In this document: positions 1 to 13,391 of the stretch, one piece after another
How the letters are laid out: the number at the start of each line of letters is the position of its first letter
Position numbering within the stretch: position 1 is the first letter of the stretch
Assembly (NCBI GenBank): GCA_029959085.1
Contig: JARWIR010000005.1
Span: 33,349,350-33,413,349, forward strand
DNA: 64,000 nucleotides
Source: Nemophila menziesii
Taxonomy: Eukaryota; Streptophyta; Magnoliopsida; Boraginales; Hydrophyllaceae
Reading direction: 5' to 3'
Program-made: the position numbers and the translations under genes
Notes under the pieces: generated by a model
Told to the model about the DNA's origin: nothing
The model's database searches: none
Seen by the model: only the letters and a program-made list of their open reading frames with translations

Positions 1-2
1 GA

Positions 3-3000
3 CACATGACCGGAAATCCATCATTATTTACAAATTTATATAAAACAAAAGGTGATAGAGTTACTTTTGCCGACAACACTAAGAAACGCGTTTTGGGTAA
101 ATGTAACATTGGTAATATGGACTCTTTACTTATCTCTAATGTGTTACTTGTTGAGGGTCTCTCTTTTAACTTGCTTAGTATTAGTCAACTTTGTGATGTT
201 GGTTTTAGTGTTAAATTTGAAGCATCTAGATGTGTTGTTTTCAAAAATGATGAGTTAGATACTATGTTTATTGCAAAAAGATCGGATAATGTTTTTGTTG
301 TTGATCTTGAGAGTCTTATGTGTAAACATATTAAATGCTTATCCGTGGTAAATGATAGTTGGCTTTGGCATAGACGTTTAGGACATGCTAGCATGGATTT
401 AATTTCAAAATTATCTAGAAAAAATCTTGTTGTTGGTTTGCCTATTTACAAATTTGATAAAGATAAATTATGTGATGCATGTCAACTTGGTAAACAACAT
501 CGTTCATCTTTTAAATCCATTAATAAGGTCATCACCGTTAGGCCACTTCAATTATTGCATATGGACCTTTTTGGTCCCGTTGATGTCACTAGTCTAGGAG
601 GATCTAGATATGTCTTTGTTGTTGTTGATGATTACACTAGATTCACATGGGTGATGTTCCTTGCTTTGAAAAGTGATGCCTTCAATGAATTTGCAAAACT
701 TTGTAGAAAGGTGCAAAATGAGAAAGGTTACTCTATTACTTGCATTCGTAGTGATAATGGTAGTGAATATGTGAATTCTCCTTTTGTGCATTTTTGTGAT
801 GAATTTGGGATTGAGCATAATTTTTCGGCCCCTAGAACTCCCCAACAAAATGGGGTAGTGGAAAGGAAAAACCGAACTCTACAAGAAATGGCTAGAACAA
901 TGCTAAAAGAACATAGCTTGCCTACATACTTTTGGGGTGAAGCCGTTCACACGGCTTGTTATGTGTTAAATAGAGTTCTTATTAGACCCATTATTAAGAA
1001 AACCCCTTATGAGCTTTGGAATGGTAGACCACCAACTATTGCTTATTTTCGTGTCTTTGGGTGCAAATGTTTTATCCTAAACACTAGGGACTATTTGGGA
1101 AAATTTGATGCTAAATCGGATGAAGGTATTTTTCTTGGTTATTCCACTAAGGGAAAAGCCTATCGCATTTTCAACAAACGTACTCGTACTATTGAGGAGT
1201 CTATGCATGTTGACTTTGATGAATCTAATCCTTTTAATATCAAGAAAGTAGTAGATGTTGAATTACATGAAGATGCTCCACAAGATAAATCCTTAGAATC
1301 TCCTACTCAAGAAGTAAAGTCTCATGATGAATCTCTTAAGGAAAATGATCAAATACCAAATGAAGCTAGTACGGATTTACCAAAATGTTGGAAACATATC
1401 AAGGATCACCCAAGTGAATTAATTCTAGGTGATCCAAAAGAAGGTGTTACCACTCGCTCTCGTATTATTGCTCTATGTGCTCATCAAGCGTTCTTATCTC
1501 AAATTGAGCCCAAGAATATTAAAGAAGCATTGTTGGATGATCATTGGATTAACGCTATGCATGAAGAATTAAATCAATTTGAGCGTAGTAAAGTTTGGAC
1601 ATTAATGGAGAAACCAATTGGCCCTACTATCATTGGCACTAAGTGGATATTTCGCAACAAGCTAGATGACACCGGTATAATCACTAGAAATAAAGCAAGG
1701 TTAGTTGCTCAAGGATACAATCAAGAAGAAGGTATTGATTTCGATGAAACTTTTACTCCCGTAGCTAGACTTGAATCTATTCGTATGCTACTTGCTTTTG
1801 CTTGTTATATGAATTTTAAACTTTACCAAATGGATGTCAAAAGTGCTTTTTTAAATGGTTTTATAGACGAGGAAGTGTTTGTTAAACAACCTCCGGGTTT
1901 TGAGGATCCAAAATTTCCAAATCATATTTTTAAACTTTCAAAGGCTTTATATGGTTTAAAACAAGCACCTCGTGCTTGGTATGAACGATTAAGCAAATTT
2001 TTATTAGATGATGGTTTTAAAAGAGGAAAAATTGACTCCACTTTATTTATAAAAAGGTCTTCAAAAGATATCCTTCTTGTTCAAATTTATGTGGATGATA
2101 TTATATTTGGTGCTACTAATGAAAATCTTTGTGAGAATTTTTCTAAAAGCATGCATAAAGAATTTGAGATGAGCATGATGGGAGAATTAAATTACTTTCT
2201 TGGACTTCAAATCAAGCAAATGAAAGATGGTATCTTTGTCAATCAAGCCAAATACACAAAAGAATTGATCAAAAAATTTGGACTTGAAGATGCAAAGGAA
2301 ATTGGAACTCCAATGAGCACATCCACAAAATTAGACAAAGATGGAGATGGTAAGGATGTTGATGAGAAACTATATCGAGGTATGATTGGTAGCTTACTTT
2401 ATTTAACCGCTTCTCGACCCGATATTATGTTCCCCGTGTGTCTTTGTGCTAGATTTCAATCTTCTCCTAAAGAAACCCATCTTAGTGCCGTTAAGCGTAT
2501 TTTTAGGTATTTGAAAGGAACCCTTAGTCTAGGACTTTGGTACCCAAGATTTACCTCTTTTGAGCTAATAGGTTATTCGGATGCCGATTATGCCGGTTGT
2601 AGACTTGATAGGAAGAGTACTAGTGGTAGTTGCCAATTCTTAGGTCAATCCCTTGTTTCATGGTCTAGTAGAAAACAAAATAGTGTTGCTTTATCCACGG
2701 CCGAAGCCGAATATGTTGCGGCCGGAAATTGTGTGACTCAAATTCTTTGGATGAAACAAACCTTACTAGATTTTGGCCTAGAGTATGATCGTGTTCCCAT
2801 TCGTTGTGATAACACTAGTGCTATCAATCTTACTAAAAATCCCATTCAACACTCTAGAACAAAACACATAGAAATCCGCCATCATTTTATCCGTGATCAC
2901 ACTCAAAAAGGGGACATTGTACTTGAATTTGTTACCTCCGAAAATCAATTAGCCGATATCTTTACTAAACCTCTACCCCAAGATCTTTTTGAGAAAATTC

Positions 3001-3029
3001 GTTGTGAGATTGGCATGCAAATTCTCTAA
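3..3029 (+). CDS. Ty1/copia pol polyprotein, 5'-truncated by window start
   Basis: Open frame to the stop at 3027-3029. The frame is already open before the first ATG (position 6), and the opening residues HMTGN are what normally follows the copia protease active site, so gag and the protease core lie outside the window. Numbering from the first Met, visible domains are: GAG-pre-integrase zinc finger (paired His near 122-127, CDAC near 155); integrase core (Asp in LLHMDLFGP near 186, Asp in IRSDNGSEY near 249, Glu in GVVERKNRTL near 285); reverse transcriptase starting near 520 with LYGLKQAPRAWY and catalytic YVDD near 695; RNase H with SDADYAG near 857 and STAEAEY near 899. No stop or frameshift interrupts it, so this copy is young or selected. 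Integrase-before-RT order fixes it as copia; length and the G-rich 3' region suggest the SIRE/Maximus lineage (inference). Confidence 0.95.
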   Translation, partial: HMTGNPSLFTNLYKTKGDRVTFADNTKKRVLGKCNIGNMDSLLISNVLLVEGLSFNLLSISQLCDVGFSVKFEASRCVVFKNDELDTMFIAKRSDNVFVVDLESLMCKHIKCLSVVNDSWLWHRRLGHASMDLISKLSRKNLVVGLPIYKFDKDKLCDACQLGKQHRSSFKSINKVITVRPLQLLHMDLFGPVDVTSLGGSRYVFVVVDDYTRFTWVMFLALKSDAFNEFAKLCRKVQNEKGYSITCIRSDNGSEYVNSPFVHFCDEFGIEHNFSAPRTPQQNGVVERKNRTLQEMARTMLKEHSLPTYFWGEAVHTACYVLNRVLIRPIIKKTPYELWNGRPPTIAYFRVFGCKCFILNTRDYLGKFDAKSDEGIFLGYSTKGKAYRIFNKRTRTIEESMHVDFDESNPFNIKKVVDVELHEDAPQDKSLESPTQEVKSHDESLKENDQIPNEASTDLPKCWKHIKDHPSELILGDPKEGVTTRSRIIALCAHQAFLSQIEPKNIKEALLDDHWINAMHEELNQFERSKVWTLMEKPIGPTIIGTKWIFRNKLDDTGIITRNKARLVAQGYNQEEGIDFDETFTPVARLESIRMLLAFACYMNFKLYQMDVKSAFLNGFIDEEVFVKQPPGFEDPKFPNHIFKLSKALYGLKQAPRAWYERLSKFLLDDGFKRGKIDSTLFIKRSSKDILLVQIYVDDIIFGATNENLCENFSKSMHKEFEMSMMGELNYFLGLQIKQMKDGIFVNQAKYTKELIKKFGLEDAKEIGTPMSTSTKLDKDGDGKDVDEKLYRGMIGSLLYLTASRPDIMFPVCLCARFQSSPKETHLSAVKRIFRYLKGTLSLGLWYPRFTSFELIGYSDADYAGCRLDRKSTSGSCQFLGQSLVSWSSRKQNSVALSTAEAEYVAAGNCVTQILWMKQTLLDFGLEYDRVPIRCDNTSAINLTKNPIQHSRTKHIEIRHHFIRDHTQKGDIVLEFVTSENQLADIFTKPLPQDLFEKIRCEIGMQIL

Positions 3030-3372
3030 CCTAAGTATCTTGCCATTGTTGTTTGGTGCTTTTTGTGTATATTCTCTTGTTGCTAATATTTTCTTGATTT
3101 TATAGGTTCTTTGAAGCTTCTAATTGTTATCCATTTATTCCTTTGGTCCTTGTTTTTTACTCAAAATGTGTTTTGACCCCTTAATATTTTCAAAATCGTA
3201 TCATTTGTTCTTTTTGTTGTTGACAAAGGGGGAGAAAATTTTAGTTAAACTTTTTCAAATGCATTTTGTGAGGGGGAGTTTTTATAAAAACTCTAGTGAT
3301 TAGGTTGAGGGGGAGTTTTTGATCAAAACTTAATCTTAGGCATCTTCAAAAGTTTATGATTTGTCAAACATC

Positions 3373-3386
3373 AAAAAGGGGGAGAT
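3373..3386 (+). other. Polypurine tract of the copia element
   Basis: AAAAAGGGGGAGAT lies directly before the LTR start TGTTAGCC. It is the expected primer site for plus-strand synthesis. Similar GGGGGAG runs at 3226-3236, 3272-3279 and 3309-3317 are typical of the SIRE 3' non-coding region. Confidence 0.85.
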
Positions 3387-3548
3387 TGTTAGCCTCACCT
3401 TGTTTTTATTCCCGTTTTAATATTCGACAAATCATCATTTCAACTAAAATTCATTTTGGTATCACTTAAGATGTTTTCCAAAACCCCTCTTTAGATAAGT
3501 TGTGTTTACTTCCTTGCATTTAGCTTGTTATTCAAAAGAGCAGCTCCG

Positions 3549-3784
3549 CGGTACACCGGATAAATCACACGGTACACCGCAGAGTCACGGACCAGGATTG
3601 CGGTACATTAGATAGTCCGACCAGTATGCTCATGAAATGCACGGTACACCGGACCTAGGCGCGGTACACCGGACCAAGGCACGGACCAGGGTTGCGGAAC
3701 ATTGGATAGTCCGACCAGTAAGCTCAAAGTTAAGTCGAACAGCTCTGCGGTGCACCGGACCATATCCGCGGTACACCGCACAAG
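3549..3784 (+). repeat. CGGTACACCGG-type repeats in the LTR U3 region
   Basis: The near-palindromic motif CGGTACACCGG or CGGTACACCGC recurs six or more times. A longer piece (GGACCAGG-TTGCGG-ACATT-GATAGTCCGACCAGTA) occurs twice, near 3590-3626 and 3684-3720. It lies about 100-340 bp upstream of the TATA box, where LTR enhancers are expected. Confidence 0.75.
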
Positions 3785-3885
3785 AGGGTTTTCTGCACTA
3801 TTACAAGAGGACAAAGCTTATATCCGTTGGAGTTAAAATAGATCCGTTAGAGAAGAGCCTTATGACCGTTGGACCACATTTGCAG

Positions 3886-3896
3886 CTATAAAATGG
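3886..3896 (+). promoter_or_regulatory. TATA box of the copia LTR
   Basis: CTATAAAATGG, a strong plant TATA match inside the LTR with AC-rich sequence about 25-30 bp downstream where transcription should start. Confidence 0.65.
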
Positions 3897-4555
3897 AGTT
3901 CATTCAAGACACAACTCAAGCCTTCCATCTACCAATCTTAAGAGCAATTAATTCTATCATTAAAGGAGGTTTCAAAGGAGCATTCAAGTCATATTTATTG
4001 TGAAGCTAATTAGTTCTTATCTACTCATTTAGGAGTTTAGTTACAAAGCTTTTATAAGCACCCCTAAACACTTTTCCCTTTCCTCTTAGTTCTTGTAATA
4101 GATTAAGAGAGTAGTGTGAGCATAGGTTTATGCTTGATTCCTTGTGTTGGTGATAACACAAGTGTATTTCCTTCAAAGGGTTTTTGAAGTGGTTGTAAGG
4201 GTTTGTATCTCACCCGGTTAAGAGTTACGACGATTAGTTGAGAATCTTGCAAATCCTAAGGAGGCTTCCTTCAGGTAGTGGATGTAGGGAAACCGAACCA
4301 CTATACATCGTTGTGTATCGTATTCTATCTCTACACTCTTTATATTTCCGCACTCTATATGCTTGATAAAATGCCTACTTGAATAGTTTGATTTTATTGT
4401 CTATTAGGATTATCTAGTTTTATACTATTTAGTTTGCTAATACAATAGGATTCAAATTAGCTTTTAATTTTATTTACTTGAAATAAAATTAGCCGATTAA
4501 TTTCTATTGTCCTATTCAACCCCCCTTCTAGGACGCATATAGTATATCAAAAATT

Positions 4556-4646
4556 AGTTTGTGGCCTTTAGTAAGAAGAGATTATAAAACCGGTCTTGTT
4601 AGGTCCCGAGGTGGTGTCTCCAAGACCCCTTGGGTAATAATCTCAT
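4556..4646 (+). repeat. Dispersed repeat of about 90 bp, copy 1
   Basis: AGTTTGTGGCCTTTAGTAAG through GTAATAATCTCAT closely matches 52130-52219 in the same orientation. It starts just after the copia LTR end. Could be part of a LINE 3' region or a SINE-like unit; not identified. Confidence 0.6.
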
Positions 4647-4725
4647 GAAATTTTGATAGAATTTTTTAATTTTTTGTTTGTCAAAAGCTTAATAATATAA
4701 ATAGAAATAATTCATTACAATACTA

Positions 4726-6790
4726 TTAACCAATCCCCGAAATGGGTGGTAAAGAAGAGATAATCCTAACTAATTGGGGAGGAGGTTTGGACAACCAATT
4801 GCTCGGCAACAAACCTAGAAGCTGCTGCCTCGCAACCCAATCAGCAAAAGCATTTATTTTCCTAGAAATAAAATGAAAGGAAACTAATCTATTACAAGAT
4901 AATAACTTAATATCCGAATACAAAATTTTGTGCCTTGCATGAGTAGGAGTCTTAGGTTGATTAAGCATATCTATCACCACCTTGTTGTCACTCAAGATTC
5001 GAATGTCTTCAAATTGGAAATTAATAGCCGAAATTAGCCCATTATGCACTCCGATCATCTCAGCTTCCTCTAATTTTAGTATTTTTCATATTCAATATAG
5101 TGGTGTTAGATGAATTTTATGACTTAAATAGATAAAATTATCATAATTATACACGCGTATTACTAAATATATAAAATTATGTAGCAGGATTCAAAACCGC
5201 GTAATCCCGCCTAGGCCCCGCGTAGTCCCTCCTAGGCGCTAGGCCCCAGTCGACCGTCTAGGCCGCGGAACCGAGATCTACAGCATAGGGTATGACCATG
5301 AATTAGTTTATTGTTTTTATCAAGTAATATGCAAGCTGACGAAGCACATTTATCAGTTTTAAAACAAGCATCTGAAAAAGCAAACAAAGTATTTTCTGTA
5401 ACATTTTCATTCCAGTTTCTCTTTTTACTTTTACCTGATTTTGAGCAATGGAGATCTTTTTTTTCTTTCTTATTTTCATTGTTTCTATTGTTGTTGTGTT
5501 GAGTATTTAAACTCCTTACACTGTTACTGTTTTGGTCAGTTGGTTTTTTTGCCTCAGATATTTTATTTATTTCATCATAGGCTTTCATTGCTTGTTGAAG
5601 AACATATATTGGATCCGGTTTTTTTCCTTCATAACAAAATTTATTCCTAGCTTTCCATATATTCCATACTATATAAGGGACTAAAGAGGCAATTTCTCTC
5701 CCACCTACATCTGTACCCCTTGCAAAGCTTTTAAACTGAGAAACCAGTTTTCAAACTTTGAAATACAACAGACAGTAGTTAGGAGCTGTAAAGGAGATAT
5801 AAACCAAAGTGCTCTTACCCATGGGCACTTGAAGATCATGTGTTCAATGGATTCTGCATCACTACCACATAAATTACATATATCAGATGTTGCACATTTT
5901 GAGTAGAATTTTAGTTCCTCAGTTGGAACTTTTCTCTTACATAGTTTCCATAAAAAATTCCGAATTCTAGGGGGCACCTTAAGCTTCCATATCTCCTTCC
6001 AAATTTCATTTGGGGTTACATGGGAGCTACTAGGTGTGAATTCTTTTTTTTCTCTTTTCTTTTTCGCTTTTTAAGTCTTTAAGGTAACCATATATGTTTT
6101 TCGAAGTTACTTCACCATCTTTAGATGGATTCCAAAAGGCAATATCTTCATGCCTCTTTAAAGGAGTTATAATGTTGCAAATTTGTTACTTACATTAGAA
6201 TTGAACCATTCATCAATGATAGTATGATTCCAGATATTAGAACCCTCATAAAATAGATCAGCCACATTTTTAAGGGACAGTTTATGGGCCATTTTAGGCT
6301 TTGTATTCCAGGGATCCATGAGTCCCTCCAAATATTAACATTTAATCCATTTCCAATCTTCCATTTCATTTCACTTTTAAATATATTTCTGCCTTCCAGT
6401 AGACTTTTCCACCCCCAAGAGGGGTGGTATCCTAGTTCAGCATTTATAAAGGATGTTTTACTATAGTAAATACCTTTAAGGGTTTTAGCGAGTAAAGAAT
6501 CCGGCTTTTTAAAGATTTTCCAGGCATTTCTTGCTAACAAGGCATAGTTTTTTATTCTCATATTTTTGAAGCCCATGCCTCCTTTGTTTTTATTCTCAGT
6601 CATTTCATTACAATTTATCCAGTGTTTTCTTTTTTCATTATTTTTATTCCACCAAAATTTTCATATAAGAGAGTCTATATTATCACAAACTGTATTTGGT
6701 ATAAGAAAAACCACCATAGTATAGAAAGGTATTGCACTAATAACAGCCTTAATTAATGTTTCCTTACGTGCATCTGATAAGAAGTTTGTA
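4726..6790 (-). pseudogene. Decayed LINE (non-LTR retrotransposon), RT C-terminus to RNase H
   Basis: On the minus strand, in order: the end of the RT domain (about 6790-6600, LSDARKETLIKAVIS-like), the LINE segment GGMGFKNMRIKNYALLARNAW (6603-6190), a zf-RVT domain (5977-5705; NFLWKLCKRKVPTEE and CNLCGSDAESIEHMIFKCPW), a linker, and a split RNase H (RVT_3) domain: start FAFSDACFK near 5390, continuation EEAEMIGVHNG and LSDNKVVIDMLN at 5070-4950, end NAFADWVARQ near 4860. Several frameshifts and stops. The endonuclease and most of the RT are missing at the 5' side, as is usual for LINEs. Confidence 0.85.
5083..5290. mobile_element. Short insertion splitting the LINE RNase H domain
   Basis: The RNase H frame is coherent on both sides (ILLDKNNKLIHGHTL, then KLEEAEMIGV) but about 200 bp of unrelated DNA separates them. 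The insert is GC-rich at one end with repeated CCTAGGC/GCCTAGG palindromes (5206-5265) and AT-rich at the other. It may be a short non-autonomous element; no clean target duplication was found. Confidence 0.45.
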
Positions 6791-6849
6791 TTTCAATTTT
6801 CCACTTTTAGAGCCATTATTCTAGAAAAGTATATAAATACAAATATTTT

Positions 6850-7283
6850 AGAGCCATTATTTGTAGTTTCCTATAAGAAATTTATTCTAGAAAAAAAAAT
6901 CCTATTTTTAGGCCATTACCTATAACTTAAAAATATATGTAGGTCAAATGTTTCAAAAGTCACATTTTTAGGCCAAACATATTCAGAACATCTATTTTTA
7001 GGCCATTTCAATAATTCTGTGAGATATTTCATAAATTTTAAGGACAATTTAGATACTTTAGATAGAATTCCTAATTTGTGTTGCGGTCAAATAAACATAT
7101 AGTTTACTTGAAATGCATAAATTGTCCTTATAATTAATGAAATATCTCACGAAATTAGTAAAATAACTTAAAAATAGACGTTTTGAATACATTTAGTCTA
7201 AAAATGTAACTTTTGAAACGTTTGGCCTAAAAATATTTTTAGACTATAAATAATAGCATAAAAATGAAATTTATCCTAAAACT
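6850..7283. repeat. Fold-back/MITE-like element upstream of the ATP synthase gene
   Basis: Two long imperfect inverted arms, about 6850-7050 and 7119-7283, around a spacer of about 70 bp. The innermost parts, GAGATATTTCATAAATTTTA and its inverted partner near 7121-7150, match best; outward the arms share TTTTTAGGCC blocks. No coding capacity. It ends about 380 bp before the ATG, so it lies in the proximal promoter. Confidence 0.75.
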
Positions 7284-7660
7284 AACGCGTAATATTTTTT
7301 TTATATCAAAAAAACGTGCAATGACAAAATATTGTTTTATACATCAAAATATTTCCCCGATTTGGGTATATCTGAATATATACTGCCAATTCAGAAATCG
7401 ATTTTATCTCATACAACGACGTCGTTGAAGATTAGAATATCATTTATCAAATACTATATTTTTCTCCAAATACAGTAACTACTAACTACAGTAAAAGAAA
7501 GATAAAGGTAATTTTAAAAAAAAAGAAAAAAGGATAAATATGAGAAGGCATTGACTAGTGAGCTCCTCCTTAGATATAGGCCATTCACACAAACCCTAGA
7601 CCATCTCTCCTCATTCTCCACCCATTGTCTCTTTTCAACGCAGACTAGATTCTCTTCTCC

Positions 7661-9797
<2,137 letters not shown>

Positions 9798-10891
9798 TTG
9801 AGACATAGAGTGTGATGAAATCTTATGAATTTGTTTTGTTTTCTTACCCTACCCTCAAAACAACTGATGATCGCGAAATAATTTAGTTTCCATGGCAATG
9901 CCATGCCCCAGCATCGGGGGTTTTTTGTTTTTTGTATCTTGGAACCCGAGGTGTTTGAATATTTTACTGTTTTCCTGTTATTACATGAAATGTGAGGCTT
10001 CATGGGATTTCCCTGCCATTATTATTATTTCCTTTCTCTCTTTATTATTATGTTTTACAATAAATGGGGCTGAAAATGCACAATTGTATATTTTCCAATT
10101 CAATTTGTTTTGAGATCTCAAGTGTTTGATGCCCCCATTACAAGTTGGTGTTTTCTATTTAAATCATGCTATATTCTTGTTTCATTATCATGTGTCATTA
10201 TATCTAAATCTTATTATGCATTCTAATGAAGTTTATGTTCTGCTAAAGAGAACTCGAGTTGAAATATAGTTGCGTCTAAAATAAAAAGAAATGTCAGGAT
10301 ATAGTTACCTATAATTCTTGGGTCTAGGTTGCTCTCTTTAAGACGTTTTTGGCTAAAGCATCTTCTGTTTAGACTTTTGAAAACTAAACACGCCACAAGC
10401 TTGCTCGGAAAATAAGAGTAGATTGTTGTAAAACTTTTTCTTATGAAATCATTGAACATTTACATTCTCTATTGTGGTATTGACGAAGCTCGTGCGTTTG
10501 GAATGCAAAGTAGCTGCTACTTGATTTATAGGCAAATCAGGCCATATTTAGTGGGAGTCAGTTGAGTAAATTTTGGAGATAGTCGAATAGATACGATCAG
10601 TGTAGAGATTATTTTCGTTGAGCAAATCAAGGATTTGACTAAGTTTATAATTTTGAATAAAACAAAGTAAACTTGGCCAAAATATATTTGAAAAATTCAT
10701 CCGTTACAACAGTAGTTGAGGACCCTCGGCATTTAGACTTGGTGATATGTCCTTTGACAAATAAAAAGAATAATCACTTGGTGATCAGTTGTGTTCATAT
10801 TAATATTATTCTGATAAAAAATAAATATATATTGATGTGATTATTCTTGAGGATTTACAAACCCATTGTACCCATGATATGGTGTGATTTG
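9798..10891. other. 3' UTR of ATP2 and gene-free DNA
   Basis: The first 350 bp are probably the 3' UTR (T-rich, with AATAAA-like ACAATAAATGG at 10057-10067). The rest is AT-rich with no coding similarity I recognise. Confidence 0.6.
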
Positions 10892-11152
10892 GTTGGAAGT
10901 AGGGGTGTAAACGAACCGAACCGAGTCGAACTTTACCTTTCTTGAGTTTGATTTGCTAATATTTTAGTAAACTTGAACTTGGTTTGAGCTTAAAAAGAAC
11001 CTAGTCGAGCCGAACTTTAGCTTTTTTGAGTTTGGTTCGTTAAATAATGAACCGAACTCAAACAAACCCTTAGCGAACTTATTTTCTCCAAGATTGAGTT
11101 CGGCTCGTATTGGTTCGTTTAAGACTCATTTAAATCTCGTTTATATTATATA

Positions 11153-12050
11153 GAGTAAATATCGGCTCAACCCCCTGAACTATACACGTTTTGACAAATT
11201 GCCCCCACTAAAATTTTTGCGACTGGATGGTCCTTACTTTTTATTTTCGTGACTCGATACCCTTTGTTAACGTTTTTCGTCTATTTTTGCCGTTAAGTCG
11301 CAGCGTGGCACGCTCGCGCCTTTTTTTTTATATTAAAAATCATTTTTCAGAAATAGTTATTTAAAAAATCATTTTAACAGGGGGGAAATTGGTAACCAAA
11401 TCTACTTCTCCAAAGTTTCTTCTCCATGATCAAAGCTTCAAATCTTCAAATCTTCAAATCTTCATCTTCAAATCTTTAAACCTTCATAACTTCATACCTT
11501 CGTACTCCACCAATCATTCTTATGACCGAATGTACCCTATCTTTGTTTTATCACCGGAAAGTGGGGTTTTTTCGAAGATGAAATTGAAAAATATAAAACG
11601 AGGGGAAAGATGTTACCGGTTTTGTTCAAGGAACAAAGAGAAGGTCTAATTTTTGTTATACATTTACTATATTTGTTGAGAAAATATTGTTCTGATTTAA
11701 TTTTTGTTTTTTTTTTAAATATGAAGATTTGAATAAATGAAGCTTTGATCATGGAAAAAAAGATTTAAAGAAGAAGAAGCTTTGAAGAAGATGTGGAAAT
11801 ACCATAAATACTCATGCTAAAATAAAGGTTTAAATAACTAATTCTGAAAAAAATGATTCTTTAATAAAAAAAGAAAACCACTCGCGCGTGCAAGCCAATC
11901 TCGGATTTAACGGCGAAATGGACGGAATTTGTTAAAAAGGATTAACGAGTCACGAAAATGAAGATTAAGGGTCATCCAGTCGCAAAATTTTTAGTGGGAG
12001 GCAAACTGTCATAGCGGATATAGTTCAGGGAGTAAGTGAGACATTTACTC
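11153..12050. mobile_element. MULE-type non-autonomous element A (898 bp)
   Basis: Flanked by the perfect 9-bp duplication TATTATATA (11144-11152 and 12051-12059), the size made by Mutator-like transposases. Ends: GAGTAAATATCGGCTCAACC and, inverted, GAGTAAATGTCTCACTTACT. Arms run inward as a long inverted repeat (CCCCTGAACTATA; CGTGACTCGATACCC; CGTTAAGTCGCAGCG). The interior has a TTCAAATC octamer array (about 11430-11480) with an inverted counterpart near 11725-11790. No transposase. Same family as 56719-58117. Confidence 0.85.

Positions 12051-12100
<50 letters not shown>
12051..12100. repeat. (TA)n microsatellite
   Basis: About 23 TA units starting within the MULE target duplication. The TA-rich target may have expanded after insertion. 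Confidence 0.9.
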
Positions 12101-12103
<3 letters not shown>

Positions 12104-12470
12104 TATTTTTGGATTTACGGTGATTTAAAATGGAATGAAATTAAACTAATACATAACATATTACATAATTTAACTCGAAGAATACAAAAAAATATACTTA
12201 TTAGATATAGACTATTTTAGTTATGATTAATAACATATACAAAAGTTTCACGTAGTTTTGATTTTTTTGTATACATACAAAAAAACTGTACACGAGTTTA
12301 AAGAATATAGCGTATACAAGTTTGTGTTAGTCTCGTTAAGTATTAGACCTTGAATTTAAAGTTTGAGTTAGGTTTGTTTGACTAACGAGCCAAACTCAAA
12401 CAAACCCTTAGCGAACTCAAACTCGAGCCTTTTGTGAGAGTATCAGTTCATTTGCAGCCCTAGCTGGAAA

Positions 12471-13043
12471 TAATTTAGTAATCTATTTATTTTCTTGATT
12501 TGATTAATGATTTATTTTCGACCAAATCACGGCACATCATAGGTGGTATACGGAGTGATATGAATTTAGGTGGTATATATCTTTACTCTAATTATTAATA
12601 GTAGTCAGACCAGATCACAAATCACAATTTAAAAAAATAGTCAAACTGAGTTATATGTTTTTACTTTTATTTTTTAGGTACGTGGGTGATTCAGACCAAT
12701 TTGCACGCACCACAACTAATCACACAGGGGATATACACACCTTCCCATGTATATTCCTAGGTAAACCAGAACTAGGTTACCCATGTTTAGAGAAAGGTTC
12801 GAACCTTCTACCTTTCACTTTTCACCCATTAAAGAAAGAACTCGGACCATATGTTTTTACTTTGTATCCAAGTTAATATTTTTTTAGAGCTTGTCTGATA
12901 TGCGTGTAAAACGAACTTACAAATGAGATCCTCTGTATAAAAAAGTTTATAAATTGAGCCAATGAAAACATAAAAGAATTGGAGGCTTGAGATTATTGCC
13001 TCTTCGACATACCATCAGGATCGATCTTGTTTTTTTCTATGTC
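12471..13043. other. Gene-free DNA
   Basis: No recognisable gene. A short open frame (12655-12876) crosses GGTTCGAACC at 12798-12807, which resembles a Pol III box B, but no matching box A or cloverleaf was found. Confidence 0.5.
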
Positions 13044-13046
13044 TAA

Positions 13047-13278
13047 GGGCCCGTTTGGAAGTGCTTATTTTAGAGTAAAAAAGTGCTTTTAGAATGAAAT
13101 CCAGAATTTAAAAAAATTATTGAAAATAATTTTGAAATCTAAAATTATTTTAAGTGCTTATTTTAAGAAGCACCTATTTGGTGCTTTTCAAAAAAGTGCT
13201 TTTCAAAGTCAAAAAAACTATTAAAATGCTAAAAGCACTTTTAAGTGCTTCTCCAAAAAAGCACTTCCAAACAGGCAC
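13047..13278. mobile_element. Tourist-like MITE (232 bp)
   Basis: Inverted ends GGGCCCGTTTGGAAGTGCTT and, inverted, GTGCCTGTTTGGAAGTGCTT, flanked by TAA (13044-13046 and 13279-13281), the 3-bp target duplication of PIF/Harbinger elements. AAGTGCTT motifs recur inside and the whole unit can fold on itself. Confidence 0.85.
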
Positions 13279-13391
13279 TAAGTCAATCTATTTGACTTTT
13301 ATTGAGATGATAGAAAAACATGTGATAATAGGAAATTTTGTCCAATCCAAAAAAAAAAAAAAAAGGGAAATTTTGTTGTTAAAGTTATTTA

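Larger units (their letters stand above)
1..4549 (+). mobile_element. Ty1/copia LTR retrotransposon, 3' part (SIRE-like)
   Basis: Pol frame, a non-coding segment with several GGGGGAG runs (3226-3385), a polypurine tract and one LTR ending in CA. The 5' LTR, primer-binding site and gag lie upstream of the window, so LTR-LTR divergence (insertion age) and the target-site duplication cannot be read here. Confidence 0.9.
3387..4549 (+). repeat. 3' LTR of the copia element (about 1163 bp)
   Basis: Starts TGTTAGCC after the polypurine tract. The end is placed at the CA of AGTATATCA, soon after the C-run CAACCCCCCTTCTAG that often closes SIRE-type LTRs. Contains a block of CGGTACACCGGA-like repeats (3549-3784), a TATA box (3886-3896) and a long transcribed part. 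The right border is inferred because only one LTR is in the window. Confidence 0.75.
10900..12462. mobile_element. hAT-like non-autonomous element (hosts a nested MULE)
   Basis: Inverted ends TAGGGGTGTAAACGAACC (10900) and TTTGCAGCCCTA (ending 12462). The 8-bp flanks GTTGGAAG and GCTGGAAA match at 6 of 8, an aged hAT target duplication. Subterminal GAACCGAAC/CGAGCC and AAACAAACCCTTAGCGAACT motifs occur inverted at both ends. Without the nested element (11153-12050) it is about 660 bp. Confidence 0.75.

Noticed and set aside
5311..5650. Phe/Leu-rich plus-strand open frames
   Set aside because: Antisense to the Lys/Asn-rich linker of the LINE on the minus strand.
12655..12876. GGTTCGAACC at 12798 as a tRNA gene or SINE box B
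   Set aside because: No box A at the right distance and no cloverleaf or target duplication found.
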